From positions 124,001-188,000 of the forward strand of contig JALJCO010008721.1 in the NCBI GenBank assembly GCA_023101725.1: a DNA stretch of 64,000 bases, read 5' to 3'. The notes under the pieces were generated by a model that searched no databases, was not told the DNA's origin, and saw only the letters and a list, made by a program, of their open reading frames with translations. This DNA is from Atherinomorus stipes (taxonomy: Eukaryota; Chordata; Actinopteri; Atheriniformes; Atherinidae). The position numbers and the translations under genes were made by a program. Positions 1 to 9,600 of this stretch are shown here, in pieces (positions within the stretch are counted from its first letter, which is position 1; each line of letters opens with the position of its first letter).

Positions 1-894
1 TCTGCATCGAGCAAACTGTGCACCTTAAGCCCCGTTTCCACCAGCGGGTCGAATCGGTCCACATTTTTTTACGTTTCCACAGGCAAACACTGGAATGGGT
101 ACGCTTAGTGGGCAGCGGCTATTACATTTGTGGGAAATTTACTACGTTTGCAGGATTATTACGTTAAAAGCTGCATATTTTTATAAGGTTTGTGGTTTAT
201 TACGTTTGCGGGCATTATTACATTGGCGGGTGGTACATAAGGATAAATGTTCATGTCAAGCCTGATGCCTTCACGGTTCATTCAGTCAACAGAAGTATAG
301 ATATCGGGTATCGGCCGATATCAGCCCAGGTATCATATCGGATATGAAAAAACTGGATCGGAGCATCTCTAAATCCGGCCTGAACCGTCTTACTTTTTGG
401 GCTCCTTCTGTCAGGGTACCAATCTTACCAATCGCTACAATCCACTGATTGGTTCAAAGAGTCATCTCTTCCTGCGTGACTCAGTACCAAGAACAAAGCA
501 GCAACAGAGCCGTGATTAAATATACGGTTGATTTTTTTTTTTTTAATATATATTTAAAACCACACAACCCAAAGAAAAAAACACAAACTGCTGGATGTCA
601 GATGAACAAGACAACAGCCAATACACTCCTGCTGACCAACACCCGAGGAACCATTTTTACAGAAGATCCAGTATGATGAGAAAGAGGCCCGGATGAAAGG
701 GATTACAGGTGCAGTTGCCGTGCATATCACAAAGATATGATCGTGTCTGCATTACGATGAAAAAGTCTCATTTAATCAAAAAAAAAAAAAAAAAATCAGA
801 TATGGTTTTTTGGGGCCAGTTCAACCTAGAAATTTACATAAACTACCAACACCTGGTAAAGAACTGTTTAACACACTGTTGAAACCCAGGAGGA
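1..894. other. Non-coding sequence left of tmed9 exon 2, repeat debris
   Basis: No coding exon was found here. At about 297-372 there is a degenerate fragment of the teleost hAT-like repeat rich in ATCGGCCGATA motifs; only its right end is visible. Poly-T and poly-A runs lie near 531 and 779. The third exon of tmed9 would lie to the left on the minus strand, but I could not find it in this stretch, so the gene probably continues outside the window. Confidence 0.5.
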
Positions 895-1030
895 AGGTGA
901 TGATGGTGGACCATATTTTTAAAGAGGAAATGTGATCTGAAGTCAGAGTCGCTATCTAAACTCCACTAGGAATCTTTGGGATGTGCTGAAAAAGTCAGAC
1001 TCTAAGATCTTGGTGAAAAATGCCAAACAA
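895..1030 (+). mobile_element. Tc1/mariner transposase fragment
   Basis: A short stretch around 969-1010 reads N-L-W-D-V-L followed by a K/S/D-rich tail. This resembles the region after the last catalytic acidic residue of Tc1-type transposases (family motif SPDLNPIENLWDVL). The same words occur in the better preserved Tc1 remnant at 18784-19410. It is a fragment with no open frame of its own. Confidence 0.4.
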
Positions 1031-1700
1031 AAATTTAATTTTAAGTACAGTGAAACATATGAACATTAAAGGTACAGTAAGAATTACTGACATCTAGTGG
1101 TAAAGAGCAATGACTTCATATGCCAAGCACTGTTGAAAGTACGGTGGCCATCAGTGGCCAAAATTCTCCCAGATAAAGATGTTTTCATCAGTGAGTGGAT
1201 CCAGTGGTCTTGGGTGTAGCTATGACTGTACTACAGGTAACTACGTCTAATGTCTTTTAAGGCATCACCTATCCTTAACATGACTTAACAGCGCTGTAAC
1301 TCCCATTAAACAGATCTGGTACAGCAGTTTTAAAGTTCAGAGGCTTCTCACTTCACACATGTTGTTTTGTTCATTTAGAGAAAGTGTACTAAAAAGGTAG
1401 CACAAATATGGCAGCCTCCATGTATGTGGACCCCAGCAAGCAGATATAAATGGCTCATTGTAAGAAAAAAAAACATCACAGTTATTCTAGTGACGCGATT
1501 AGACATCAATAAAAACACAATTCTTTAATTATATTTTACATTTCTCTGCTATTGACTTTTGATTTTGTAACACACTGCTCCTTTAAAAAGTCGAAGTAAC
1601 CTGGAGATGGTCTGAATGCTTTGAATCTTTATCTGATCTTCACTCTTCACAAGAACATAACTTTTGTCAGGCTACATCATGATATCACAATCTGTTTGTG
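1031..1700. other. Intronic sequence of tmed9, no feature
   Basis: AT-rich non-coding sequence that should be tmed9 intron 2 on the minus strand. I see no exon, tandem repeat or clear transposon end in it. A short motif near 1090-1110 (ACATCTAGTGGTAAA) is common in fish repeats. Confidence 0.35.
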
Positions 1701-1721
1701 TTGTTTATTCTTTGTGTTTAC

Positions 1722-1822
1722 CTTGTCATCAGGGTCTTTGACCTCAACAAACATACCCAGACCCTGAGTGGCCGGCATATACTCCTCTTTCTGTTTATCA
1801 TACAGCTGAGTGCGATAGTTCC
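1722..1822 (-). CDS. tmed9: tmed9 coding exon 2
   Basis: The acceptor is GCAG|GGAAC at 1823 and the donor is ACAAG|GTAAAC at 1721. It encodes [20 protein letters not shown] and the following [14 protein letters not shown], ending in phase 0. No exon 3 match (expected to read close to QYGSEGRFTFTSHTPG) was seen in 1-1720. Confidence 0.9.
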
Positions 1823-3119
1823 CTGCACAGAAACACAGAAACACACCAGAATGAATCTCTTATGTGGAGACAGGCAGAAAAAACATGTATATTCTTTACA
1901 GAATACGATGTGATCATGAAAATGGTCTTCATTAACGTTTTCTTTGTGAATTCAAAGCACAAGAATCTAATCATCTCTTATTACAACACCCACAGAATGA
2001 TGTGCATTCATTTTCTACTCACCCTCACGCAGGGCAAGGCTGTGGAGCACTTTTCTAATATCTCAAATGCAGCTGGAGAACCGGGGGTGTTCTGTTTAAG
2101 CTCTAAAAATATGATGTTTTGAGTAAAGTATGGACGCTACCCACTCAGGACACTTGGATTACATTGGATGAACAGTATGGAGGAATTTTGCCAAATTTTT
2201 GAGGACTTTTATGGACCTTTTTGTTTTGAGTGCCAGTGAACTCCATTATATGAATTTTGGTGGATAATGAAACCCCCCCAGATCTCTGGCTGCATTTAAG
2301 ATATTATAAAAGTGCTCCAGAGTCTTGCTCAGCATGAGGGTGAGTAGAAAATGAAGGCACATCATTCTGTCAGTGTTGTATCCCTTTAACACTGTCCCGC
2401 AGACCTGGTGTGATTTAGAAATTATAATTAATCCCAACAAAATGGCACTGCCTTATGGGGTAAAGCTGGTCTGAGGAAAGGTAAATAATGTTCAAAGCAG
2501 CTTCATTCAAACGATCATTAAGGGTGTGTCTAGACAACATCCACTCACTTCCTGCCAGGCTGCTGGTGTCATGAAGACAGCCAAATATGTCACTTCACAG
2601 GTGCACATAAACCAGTTAAGACACTGTAACAAACCCTAACACAGCAGTGAGCTGGGGAACTTCTTATGTGGGAGTTTCTGAAGAGCTTGGGTTGAGTCCT
2701 GTGCTCAAAAACATCTAAATATCAGCATGATCATAAATCTTTACCATTACATTTGGTTTCCAATGTAGTAAATATGTTCATTTTTTAAACGATTACAAAA
2801 CTATTAAAACACTTAAAAAGCTTTACAAAAACGCAAGAACCCGTCAGTTCGGTGTTTGAGAACTTATTAAGGACACGACAGACAAGTTTAGCTCAGCTAG
2901 CCGATTAGCTCACTTGCTGAAGTTAAGGAGCTAACTGGCTGTTAGCATTAGCTGCCGTCACTTACCAATAATCATCGTCTCGTCCGGGATTTCCTCAATG
3001 AAGCATTTCTTCTCGGTTTCTCCGATGTGAAAGTACAACGAGGAGACGCAGGTGTACAAAACGTTAAGGAGCAAAACTGAAAACACGCACGGCTGCATCC
3101 TGATCCTGACTGACACCAT
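1722..3119 (-). CDS. tmed9: tmed9 (p24 family cargo receptor), first two coding exons, partial
   Basis: Transmembrane p24 trafficking protein 9, a p24-alpha type I membrane protein that cycles between ER, intermediate compartment and Golgi and takes part in COPI/COPII vesicle transport. Two coding exons join in frame: 3119-2966 (154 nt) and 1822-1722 (101 nt), giving 85 codons. The peptide opens with a hydrophobic signal sequence of about 27 residues. The mature start [18 protein letters not shown] then follows, and after it the beginning of the GOLD domain ([16 protein letters not shown], then [14 protein letters not shown]). The words [11 protein letters not shown] and GLGMFVEV fit TMED9 better than TMED4, which has TQMWDKQKE and GLGMHVEV. 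Splice sites are canonical. The chosen ATG has purine at -3 and G at +4; an in-frame ATG seven codons later (3098) is an alternative. The remaining exons (rest of GOLD, coiled coil, TM, KK tail) lie off the left edge. Confidence 0.9.
2966..3119 (-). CDS. tmed9: tmed9 coding exon 1
   Basis: Runs from ATG at 3119 to the donor GT at 2965-2964 (sequence TATTG|GTAAG on the minus strand) and ends in phase 1. It encodes the signal peptide and the [10 protein letters not shown] block with the first GOLD-domain cysteine. Confidence 0.9.
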
Positions 3120-3260
3120 CTTCCTGCCGGGACAGAGGTCTAACTGAGCCTGCGCGGCCGCAGCAGTGCCACGTAAACCCTCGTACCGCTACGACCAATC
3201 AGCGTGCTGCGAGAGCATGCTGGGTAGTGGAGTTTGTGACGCTTTGCAAACGCAAGACGG
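3120..3260 (-). promoter_or_regulatory. tmed9 proximal promoter with CCAAT box and ZNF143/THAP11-like motif
   Basis: Just upstream of the tmed9 ATG (right of it on the plus strand) the sequence turns GC-rich. An NF-Y type CCAATCAGC lies at 3195-3203. About 12 bp further on, 3215-3234 reads GCATGCTGGGTAGTGGAGTT, whose reverse complement closely follows the ZNF143/THAP11 consensus ACTACAnnTCCCAGCATGC. Both motifs are typical of TATA-less housekeeping promoters. The transcription start is not visible from sequence. Confidence 0.5.
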
Positions 3261-3267
3261 TGCCCCG

Positions 3268-3356
3268 CTCAAAAAAACAAACAAACAAAAAAGAAAAAAA
3301 AACGGTGCCTCGCTAAAAAAACAAAAAAAACAAACAAACAAACAAACAAAAAAACA
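3268..3356. repeat. A-rich (AAAC)n-like simple repeat
   Basis: Imperfect AAAC/AAACA repeats bordering the tmed9 promoter region; possibly the remnant tail of a retroposon. Confidence 0.6.
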
Positions 3357-3745
3357 CCCTAGAGAGATTTAACCTCGTTACCTTCTGTGAGCAAAAAATT
3401 GAAACAATGTCATTTGTTTTATTATTTTTTGTACTCAAAGATATTTTGGACAGATGCTCAATATTATATCCAACAGAAAACTGGACAAAACGTGCAGCTT
3501 ACAGAGAAAGATACTCTACTTTATTTGGAAAAGAAAAACATGGATAAAGACTGTGCGTATTTCATCCAGCTTCTACTACTTCTTGAAAAATTTCATATCC
3601 ACAAAGCAAGATGGTCAGACTCTAAACCAAACTTCAACTGCTTCCTAACTTGCACAACACAGCATCACAATAAAAGAACTTGAAAACCAAAAGGCAGTTA
3701 AAACGAACTATGTTTTTAACAAACTGAATGTGACCCAATGACCTG

Positions 3746-3962
<217 letters not shown>

Positions 3963-4155
3963 TTTACTTATTTACATTTTTCTCCTTTTCTTTTATCTTT
4001 CTGATTGACCAGCTTTTTACTATTTTAAATCTGTTTTCCTCTGTATAATGCTGTCTACACCCCTGGCATTCACTTGTCTTTTGTCTAATTGTTACATGCT
4101 GCAATAAATAAATACATAAATTCTGTTTTGGTTGCAGTGACATGTTCTGTCATTT

Positions 4156-4265
4156 AAAGGATAACTTTCTTTTTTTTCAACCTGGACCTTATTTCTAGGA
4201 GTTTATGCGTGCATTTACTCACCAGTAAAATTTCTCTATCACTTTAACTCCTCCAGGCAATATTT
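4156..4265 (+). repeat. One end of the foldback element also found at 23343
   Basis: The sequence from AAAGGATAAC through a T-run into CAACCTGGACCTTATTTCTA and on to about 4250 closely matches 23343-23450. Only this one terminal repeat is present; the opposite arm was not found downstream. Confidence 0.55.
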
Positions 4266-4541
4266 AGTTTTTCATTTGGTTATTTATTTACATATATTAC
4301 ACGGCTCTTTCAAATGCTGTAGAATGCTTCGTTGACTTGAATGGGTTTTCCCAATGTTCCAGCGGTCATTGTTTTCATATAATGATCATAATCATGATGA
4401 TTATTTTTTTCAAAATCAAATTGCATCTTTTACCTTGTAAAATATTGTGTATAAAGCATTTTTCTAAATGAGATTAAAATAAGGTCAGGAATAGTTCCTG
4501 TAACATTTGGTGATGTTTTTTCTTACTCTTTAACAAATCTA

Positions 4542-5101
4542 CCCTTACCAAAAAGAAGTATTCCTTAAGTACATGTCATTAAGTCTACTCAAGTAAAGAA
4601 AGAATAGTGATGATCCCCCAAGTGTACTTTTTATTTACCAAGTACACTGATACCAATGTACTAGCAGTATTCTAACAAGTTTACTTCTTGGGACTAAATT
4701 GGCCCACTTCAAGTATTCAAAAGTACACTTTCAAGTATACTGAAAGCAATCTTCTAGGTATACTGTTAGTTTACTCCTACAAAAACTTCAAGCTTACTTT
4801 GACTTTTAGAAAGTACACTTTTAAGTCGACTAAAAGTAATATGTATGATATGAACTGGGGGTTTTCAAAGTGTGAGTGAGCTAGCGCCTGAATCTTACAA
4901 AATAGGATTTAAAAACATGATAGAATGTACATCTTGCAGTATGCCACAAAGAAACCAGTATGTGTGAAAATGTACTATGAATGTACTACTATTAAGCATA
5001 TCGTTCAAAAGTTTAAATTTATATATCGGCTAAATATACTTAAACTTCAAGTATATTTATTAGTAAATGGATCATACTTGTATACTACTTTTTGGTAAGG
5101 G
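4542..5101. mobile_element. MITE with 20-bp TIRs and TA target duplication
   Basis: The left end CCCTTACCAAAAAGAAGTAT (4542) is mirrored by the right end ATACTACTTTTTGGTAAGGG (to 5101), both flanked by TA. The 560-bp body contains recurrent AAGTACACTT/AAGTATAC words but no open frame. It is a non-autonomous DNA transposon, possibly Tc1/mariner-mobilised given the TA flanks. Confidence 0.75.
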
Positions 5102-5400
5102 TATTTGCTCTAGGCCATTAGATGTAAGAACTCTTATTTCTTATGTTTCACAATATTTTAACTATACTACACTTCAAAGCCTGCAAATCCCATAAAGTCT
5201 GTGATCAGCCTGTGTTACCAATATTTTTTCAGACTCTTCAACATCTATGGATCACCGCGAACATCCGGGAATTTTCGCCAAATTCGTCACATCCGGTTAG
5301 GTAACAGGTGAAAACATCGCTTCGTTGCATAGGGGAGCCACTGAATTAACTGCTTCATTACTCGTCAATCTTCGTTTACTCTACTTTGGAAATACCGAGA

Positions 5401-5601
5401 AGTCCCGCTGTGTATGGCTGCCATAAACATATCTATCACACGGACAAGAGAAGATGTTTGTTCCAGTTCCCAAAACAACAGAAAAAGTCCCGAACAACAT
5501 GCTAAGTGGCTAGCTGCTATCAAGCCCATAAATGCTGACAGTTTACGCTGGAAACCATGGAAACATCTAACAATATGTTCCGATCACTTTGTGACTGATA
5601 A
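5401..5601 (+). pseudogene. THAP zinc-finger exon, frameshifted
   Basis: Two frames together show a THAP domain. One frame (from 5407) reads AVYGCHK and then RRCLFQFPKQQKK. The other frame continues with HAKWLAAIKPINADSLRW and ends KHLTICSDHF. The family layout is C-x(2-4)-C, F-x-F-P, W-x-A-A-I/V, then C-x2-H-F. The first zinc cysteine is lost, a frameshift lies near 5470-5500, and the expected donor after CSDHF reads AT instead of GT. It is therefore a decayed transposon gene, not a host THAP gene. Confidence 0.65.
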
Positions 5602-5992
5602 AAAAGCATATAATGTGGTCTCACTTTTTAAACCCTGTAGTTGTTTTTGCACAGATGATAGAAAACACCATTAAATCAGTGGATGTACAGAATCACAGCG
5701 CCGCCCGCTGTTCCGTCTCCTCAGGACTGTTAACGATTATGTTCATCCAGATTACTGCCATCAATGTTCCCACATAAGAATAAAAGCATAAAAAGCGGCA
5801 GAAAGGCATTTGCAGCATTATAAACATGCACAGTCATAACCAGTTACATACAGATGAGACTGCCGGTAATTTATAGCTTTATCAATGAGAGTAAACTCCT
5901 GAGAAGTACATCAAAGAAATACCACCATTTCTTAAAAATCCGGGGAAAATTTATATTCTATCAAAAATAAATGGCTTGAACACGGGGCTTAC

Positions 5993-6166
5993 CTGATGAA
6001 ACCAAATACATCATGAGATCGGGAAACTGATGTTATGTACAGGTTGGTTCGTCTAACCAGGTTCTAGCAGCAGAAGATGGGCATCACTTAGTCCAACAGA
6101 TACTAGTTTAGCTTCGTATCTTCTTCTAGCGTCGGCAGTGAGACTTTCAGTATAACTGGACGTCAT
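5993..6166 (-). pseudogene. YqaJ/SWIM-family N-terminal exon, in-frame stop
   Basis: From ATG at 6166 the minus strand reads SYTESLTADARRRYEAKLVS and then VGLSDAHLLLLEPG followed by TAG. It ends at a canonical donor (ATCAG|GTAAG at 5993). The pattern Y-x-E-x-L-x(3)-A-R-x-R-Y-x-x-K-L matches the start of the fragment at 41680 and of fish YqaJ/SWIM zinc-finger proteins known to me. The stop codon makes it a pseudo-exon. Confidence 0.6.
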
Positions 6167-6342
6167 TTCTATAATATTTCAAAGACAGACCGGCGGAGAA
6201 AAAAAATTTAAAAGAGTGCAAAAGCAGTTTTTGACGCTCATAGTCCATCAGACGCCGTTCAAATACGAAGCATATTTTCACCGGGACCAGCTTCGCGGTC
6301 ACATGAGTTCCGGGTTGTGACGTAGGCTCGCGGTGATCCATA

Positions 6343-6564
6343 CAATATAAAATAATTGTCAAACTATTTTAAATAATTGTTTTTTTTCAAATGTTAAAAG
6401 TTGAATGAGTTTTTAACTGTTTGGTAAATCTGTAAAAAACCATCATTTAAAACTAGAGGCAAAATCAAGGTTATAGCAAAGAGTAGTCTTCCACCTGTAG
6501 AGGGACTCGTTTTAAATTAATGCAAGGTTGTGCAGCGAAGAAGAGCAGAACTTCCGCTGAAGCT
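6343..6564. other. Gap between element copy 1 and tmem216
   Basis: AT-rich and non-coding until about 6520. Its last 50 bp before the start codon form the presumed tmem216 promoter and 5' UTR. Confidence 0.4.
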
Positions 6565-6578
6565 GTTTCCACGGCAAC
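6565..6578 (+). promoter_or_regulatory. RFX X-box-like palindrome before tmem216
   Basis: GTTTCCACGGCAAC fits the X-box layout (GTnrCC, short spacer, rGyAAC) bound by RFX factors, with one mismatch in the first half site. It lies 16 bp before the putative tmem216 start codon. RFX sites in promoters are a hallmark of ciliary genes, and tmem216 is one, so the position supports a real function. Binding itself is not shown by sequence. Confidence 0.6.
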
Positions 6579-6593
6579 CAGACAGACTCGGAC

Positions 6594-6603
6594 ATGGCGC
6601 CCG
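6594..6603 (+). CDS. tmem216: tmem216 putative coding exon 1
   Basis: GACATGGCGCCCG|GTGAGT: good start context and a strong donor, and Met-Ala-Pro as in the human protein. The ten coding bases leave phase 1, but exon 2 opens in phase 0, so either a microexon is missing or the start is elsewhere. Confidence 0.5.
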
Positions 6604-9600
6604 GTGAGTTTGAGCTTCTTTTCTTCACATAAACCGGTGGATTCACAGAGGCAGCACCGAGTCCACCTACTCACAGTAACAACAATAAAATAAAGCAGCT
6701 AACTAACAGCAGCTGAGAAGAAAACAGGAAGTTCAGTAGCTGCAAGCTATCAGTCGAAATAACAGAGATAAAATAAAAGATCGATAGAGAGCTGTAACCT
6801 CAATGTTTGGGATCGGTGGCAAAAATATGAGCCACTGTAGTGTAGTGAACTCATGTTCTGTTCTCATGTTCCCTGATATTACCGTCGCCGTGATACATCT
6901 ACTGCTTCTGTTGCGTGTTTTACATGCAGAGGTCCTTCTATGAACAAACTACTCACTGTGTTTATTATTAGCAATTAATACATCTCTATGTTATGAAATA
7001 CCAAGTAAAATTCATAATAAAAACATGCGCACGTGCCCAATACACACTAGCTCCTTAAATAAGAAATAACTGCCGACAATGATCACAAAGTTGACACTTT
7101 TTTCATTTTTTTTTACATACAGTCGTCCTCAAAATGATTCATACCCTACGATAAAAGAAAAGACTAGATTCACAATTCAAATAACAAGAAACTGATAACA
7201 ATTAAAAATTTACAAAATTATAATTTAGTGAAATAAAATTTTACTTTTGAACTTTGAATATTACGTTTGTGGTCAAAAATAATAATAATAAAAACTGAAC
7301 AAACAAAACGGTCCCAGACACATTAGAGCACCTTTCCCATGAACAGTGGACCAACATACCCGTTAACAGGTCTTTTTGAACATTAAAGAAAACACATGAT
7401 TGCAGTGATTGCCTCAAACTGTTGCTCAAAAAAATGTTGGCTTTAGAGCCCCATCATGCTTGTTTACTTGTTATATATTTTTGTGTTTGTTTTTAATACT
7501 TCTTTTGAACTATAATTCAAAATCATTGTCATGATTTTCATAGAATTTTTATTTATTACTACTTTTGTCAATTCCAACTTATTTCACTCAGATTTTTTTG
7601 CTTCTTTAATTTGAGGGTATGAATAATTTTGAGGACGACTGTGAAGTTTGTATAGTCAAAATAAAGAAAATAACATGCATGACGGGTAGAAACAGGGCTG
7701 CAATTTATGATAAATACAGTAATTAACATGAGTAATAAGAGATGAAGCTTGACAGACTGTAATAATGGCAAAAATGTCCTAGTTATTTTAAAGCAATAAA
7801 TGTTTCCCAATTTTTAAAAAAATCATTTTCATTCATTCATTCATTCATTTTCTGTACCGCTTATCCAGTTCAGGGTTGCTGGAGCCTATCCTAGCTATTA
7901 TCAGGCGAGAGGCAGGGTACACCCTGGACAGGTCGCCAGTCTGTCGCAGGGCCAACACAGAGAAACAGACAACCATTCATGCTCACATTCATTCCTATTG
8001 GAAATTTAGAGTGTCCAATTAACCTAACATGCATGTCTTTGGACTGCGGGAGGAAGCCGGAGTACCCGGAGAGAACCCACTCATACACGGGGAGAACATG
8101 CAAACTCCACACAGGAAGGCCACTGTTGGAATTGTTCGAACCCCCTCCCAGCCAGGAATCGAACTAGCAACCTTCTTACTGTGAGGCTGCGGTGCTAACC
8201 ACCACGCCACCGTAATTTTATTTTATCCAATTAAAGCAAAACAGGAATTAAAACGTACATAATAAACTCAGTACAGATTGAATGAAAAGAAGCAGAGAAG
8301 AGCAATCTAATAATACCTGCCCCTTCAAAATAATAATAATAATAACAATAATAATAATAATAATGATTTATACTTTATTAATCCCAATTAGGACATTTTT
8401 TTTAGCATTACTTATCAACATTAGCATCACTTAACATAGGTTCATTTCTCATGTTAATACATAATTTCTAATTGCCATCAAATTTATTCTTGACAGATAC
8501 ACATTGTTTACTTCACATATTTTTCCAATTTTTGCAATTATTTACATCTATGAATTTACAGCATTTACAAATCTCCATATTTTTTAAGATTGTTCACATT
8601 GTTGTTTTTATGCGTCTTAAATTCATTGATTGTTCTTGGTTCCTTTGTTTCTTTGTGAAGCTTATCTAACACTGTCAGTAAATTACTAGGGATGCACGAT
8701 ATAATCGGCCCCCTATCAGTATCGGCCGATATCGGTCTTAAAACTGAGTATTGGACATCAGCCACTCCACTGATATTTAACAAATATTTAACTGATCAGC
8801 ATGTTGTTTCTAAAGACTAAAAAGACTTGGGGTGGGAAAATATTGATACACTGAAATATCACGATATTTTCATATGCTGATATCATATTGACATTTAAAA
8901 ACGCGGTGTCCATCTATTTTACTAACAAAATCTTGCAATATTTCATCGTTCTGTTACAAAATCTCGCGGGAATTCACAAAATATTGTGAGATTTTGTAAG
9001 TAAAATAGATCGATGGCACGTTTTTAGATAGCAATTTGATATCTGTGTATCGATATCTTTTCCCACTCCTATTTTTTAAAGTGTCGGAAACAGATCACAA
9101 AACTGCTATTTGCAATGACTGCTTATTTTTTTCAGCTTTAATATTGGTATCGATATCGGTTATCAGCCACATGAGTTTTAATGTATTGGCGTATCGGATA
9201 TGGGCCAAAATTGCAATATTGTGCATCCCTATTAATTACATTCACTGTTACAGTTCTTGATGACTTTGGTCTTAAATCTGGCTTTTTCATGTTTCATGTC
9301 CTCTGGAAGTTTCCAGTTTCAGCAGGTTATTCAAAACTTGAAGAAACTGTGAAATTGATCCCAGCGCTGCTGTTAGTATTGATAGTTGATGAGGATGAGT
9401 ATTTAGTATCTCACAGCTGTTTCTTGTGTCTCCAGGGAGCCAACCAATCGTATCCTTCACATGAACGTGGTGCAGAGGTGCAGATCTGTGTGTCACTGTT
9501 GTCCTTGACTGTCTCTTCCTCAGCTTTCCTCCACTCCTCTGCAGGTGCTCCTCTACCTCAACAGCTGGTACTTCGCTGCTTTCTACCTGGCAGAGATCCT

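Larger units (their letters stand above)
5249..6339. mobile_element. THAP + YqaJ two-gene DNA transposon, deleted copy 1 (ISL2EU-like)
   Basis: The ends GGATCACCGCGA (5249) and TCGCGGTGATCC (to 6339) are inverted repeats, each flanked by AT (5247-5248 and 6340-6341). Inside, a THAP zinc-finger exon runs rightward from the left end and the N-terminal exon of a YqaJ/SWIM-family gene runs leftward from the right end. Both are broken. The middle, where the transposase and nuclease bodies should be, is missing. From memory, ISL2EU elements have a 2-bp AT target duplication and carry a YqaJ-domain gene; assignment to that superfamily is inference. Confidence 0.65.
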
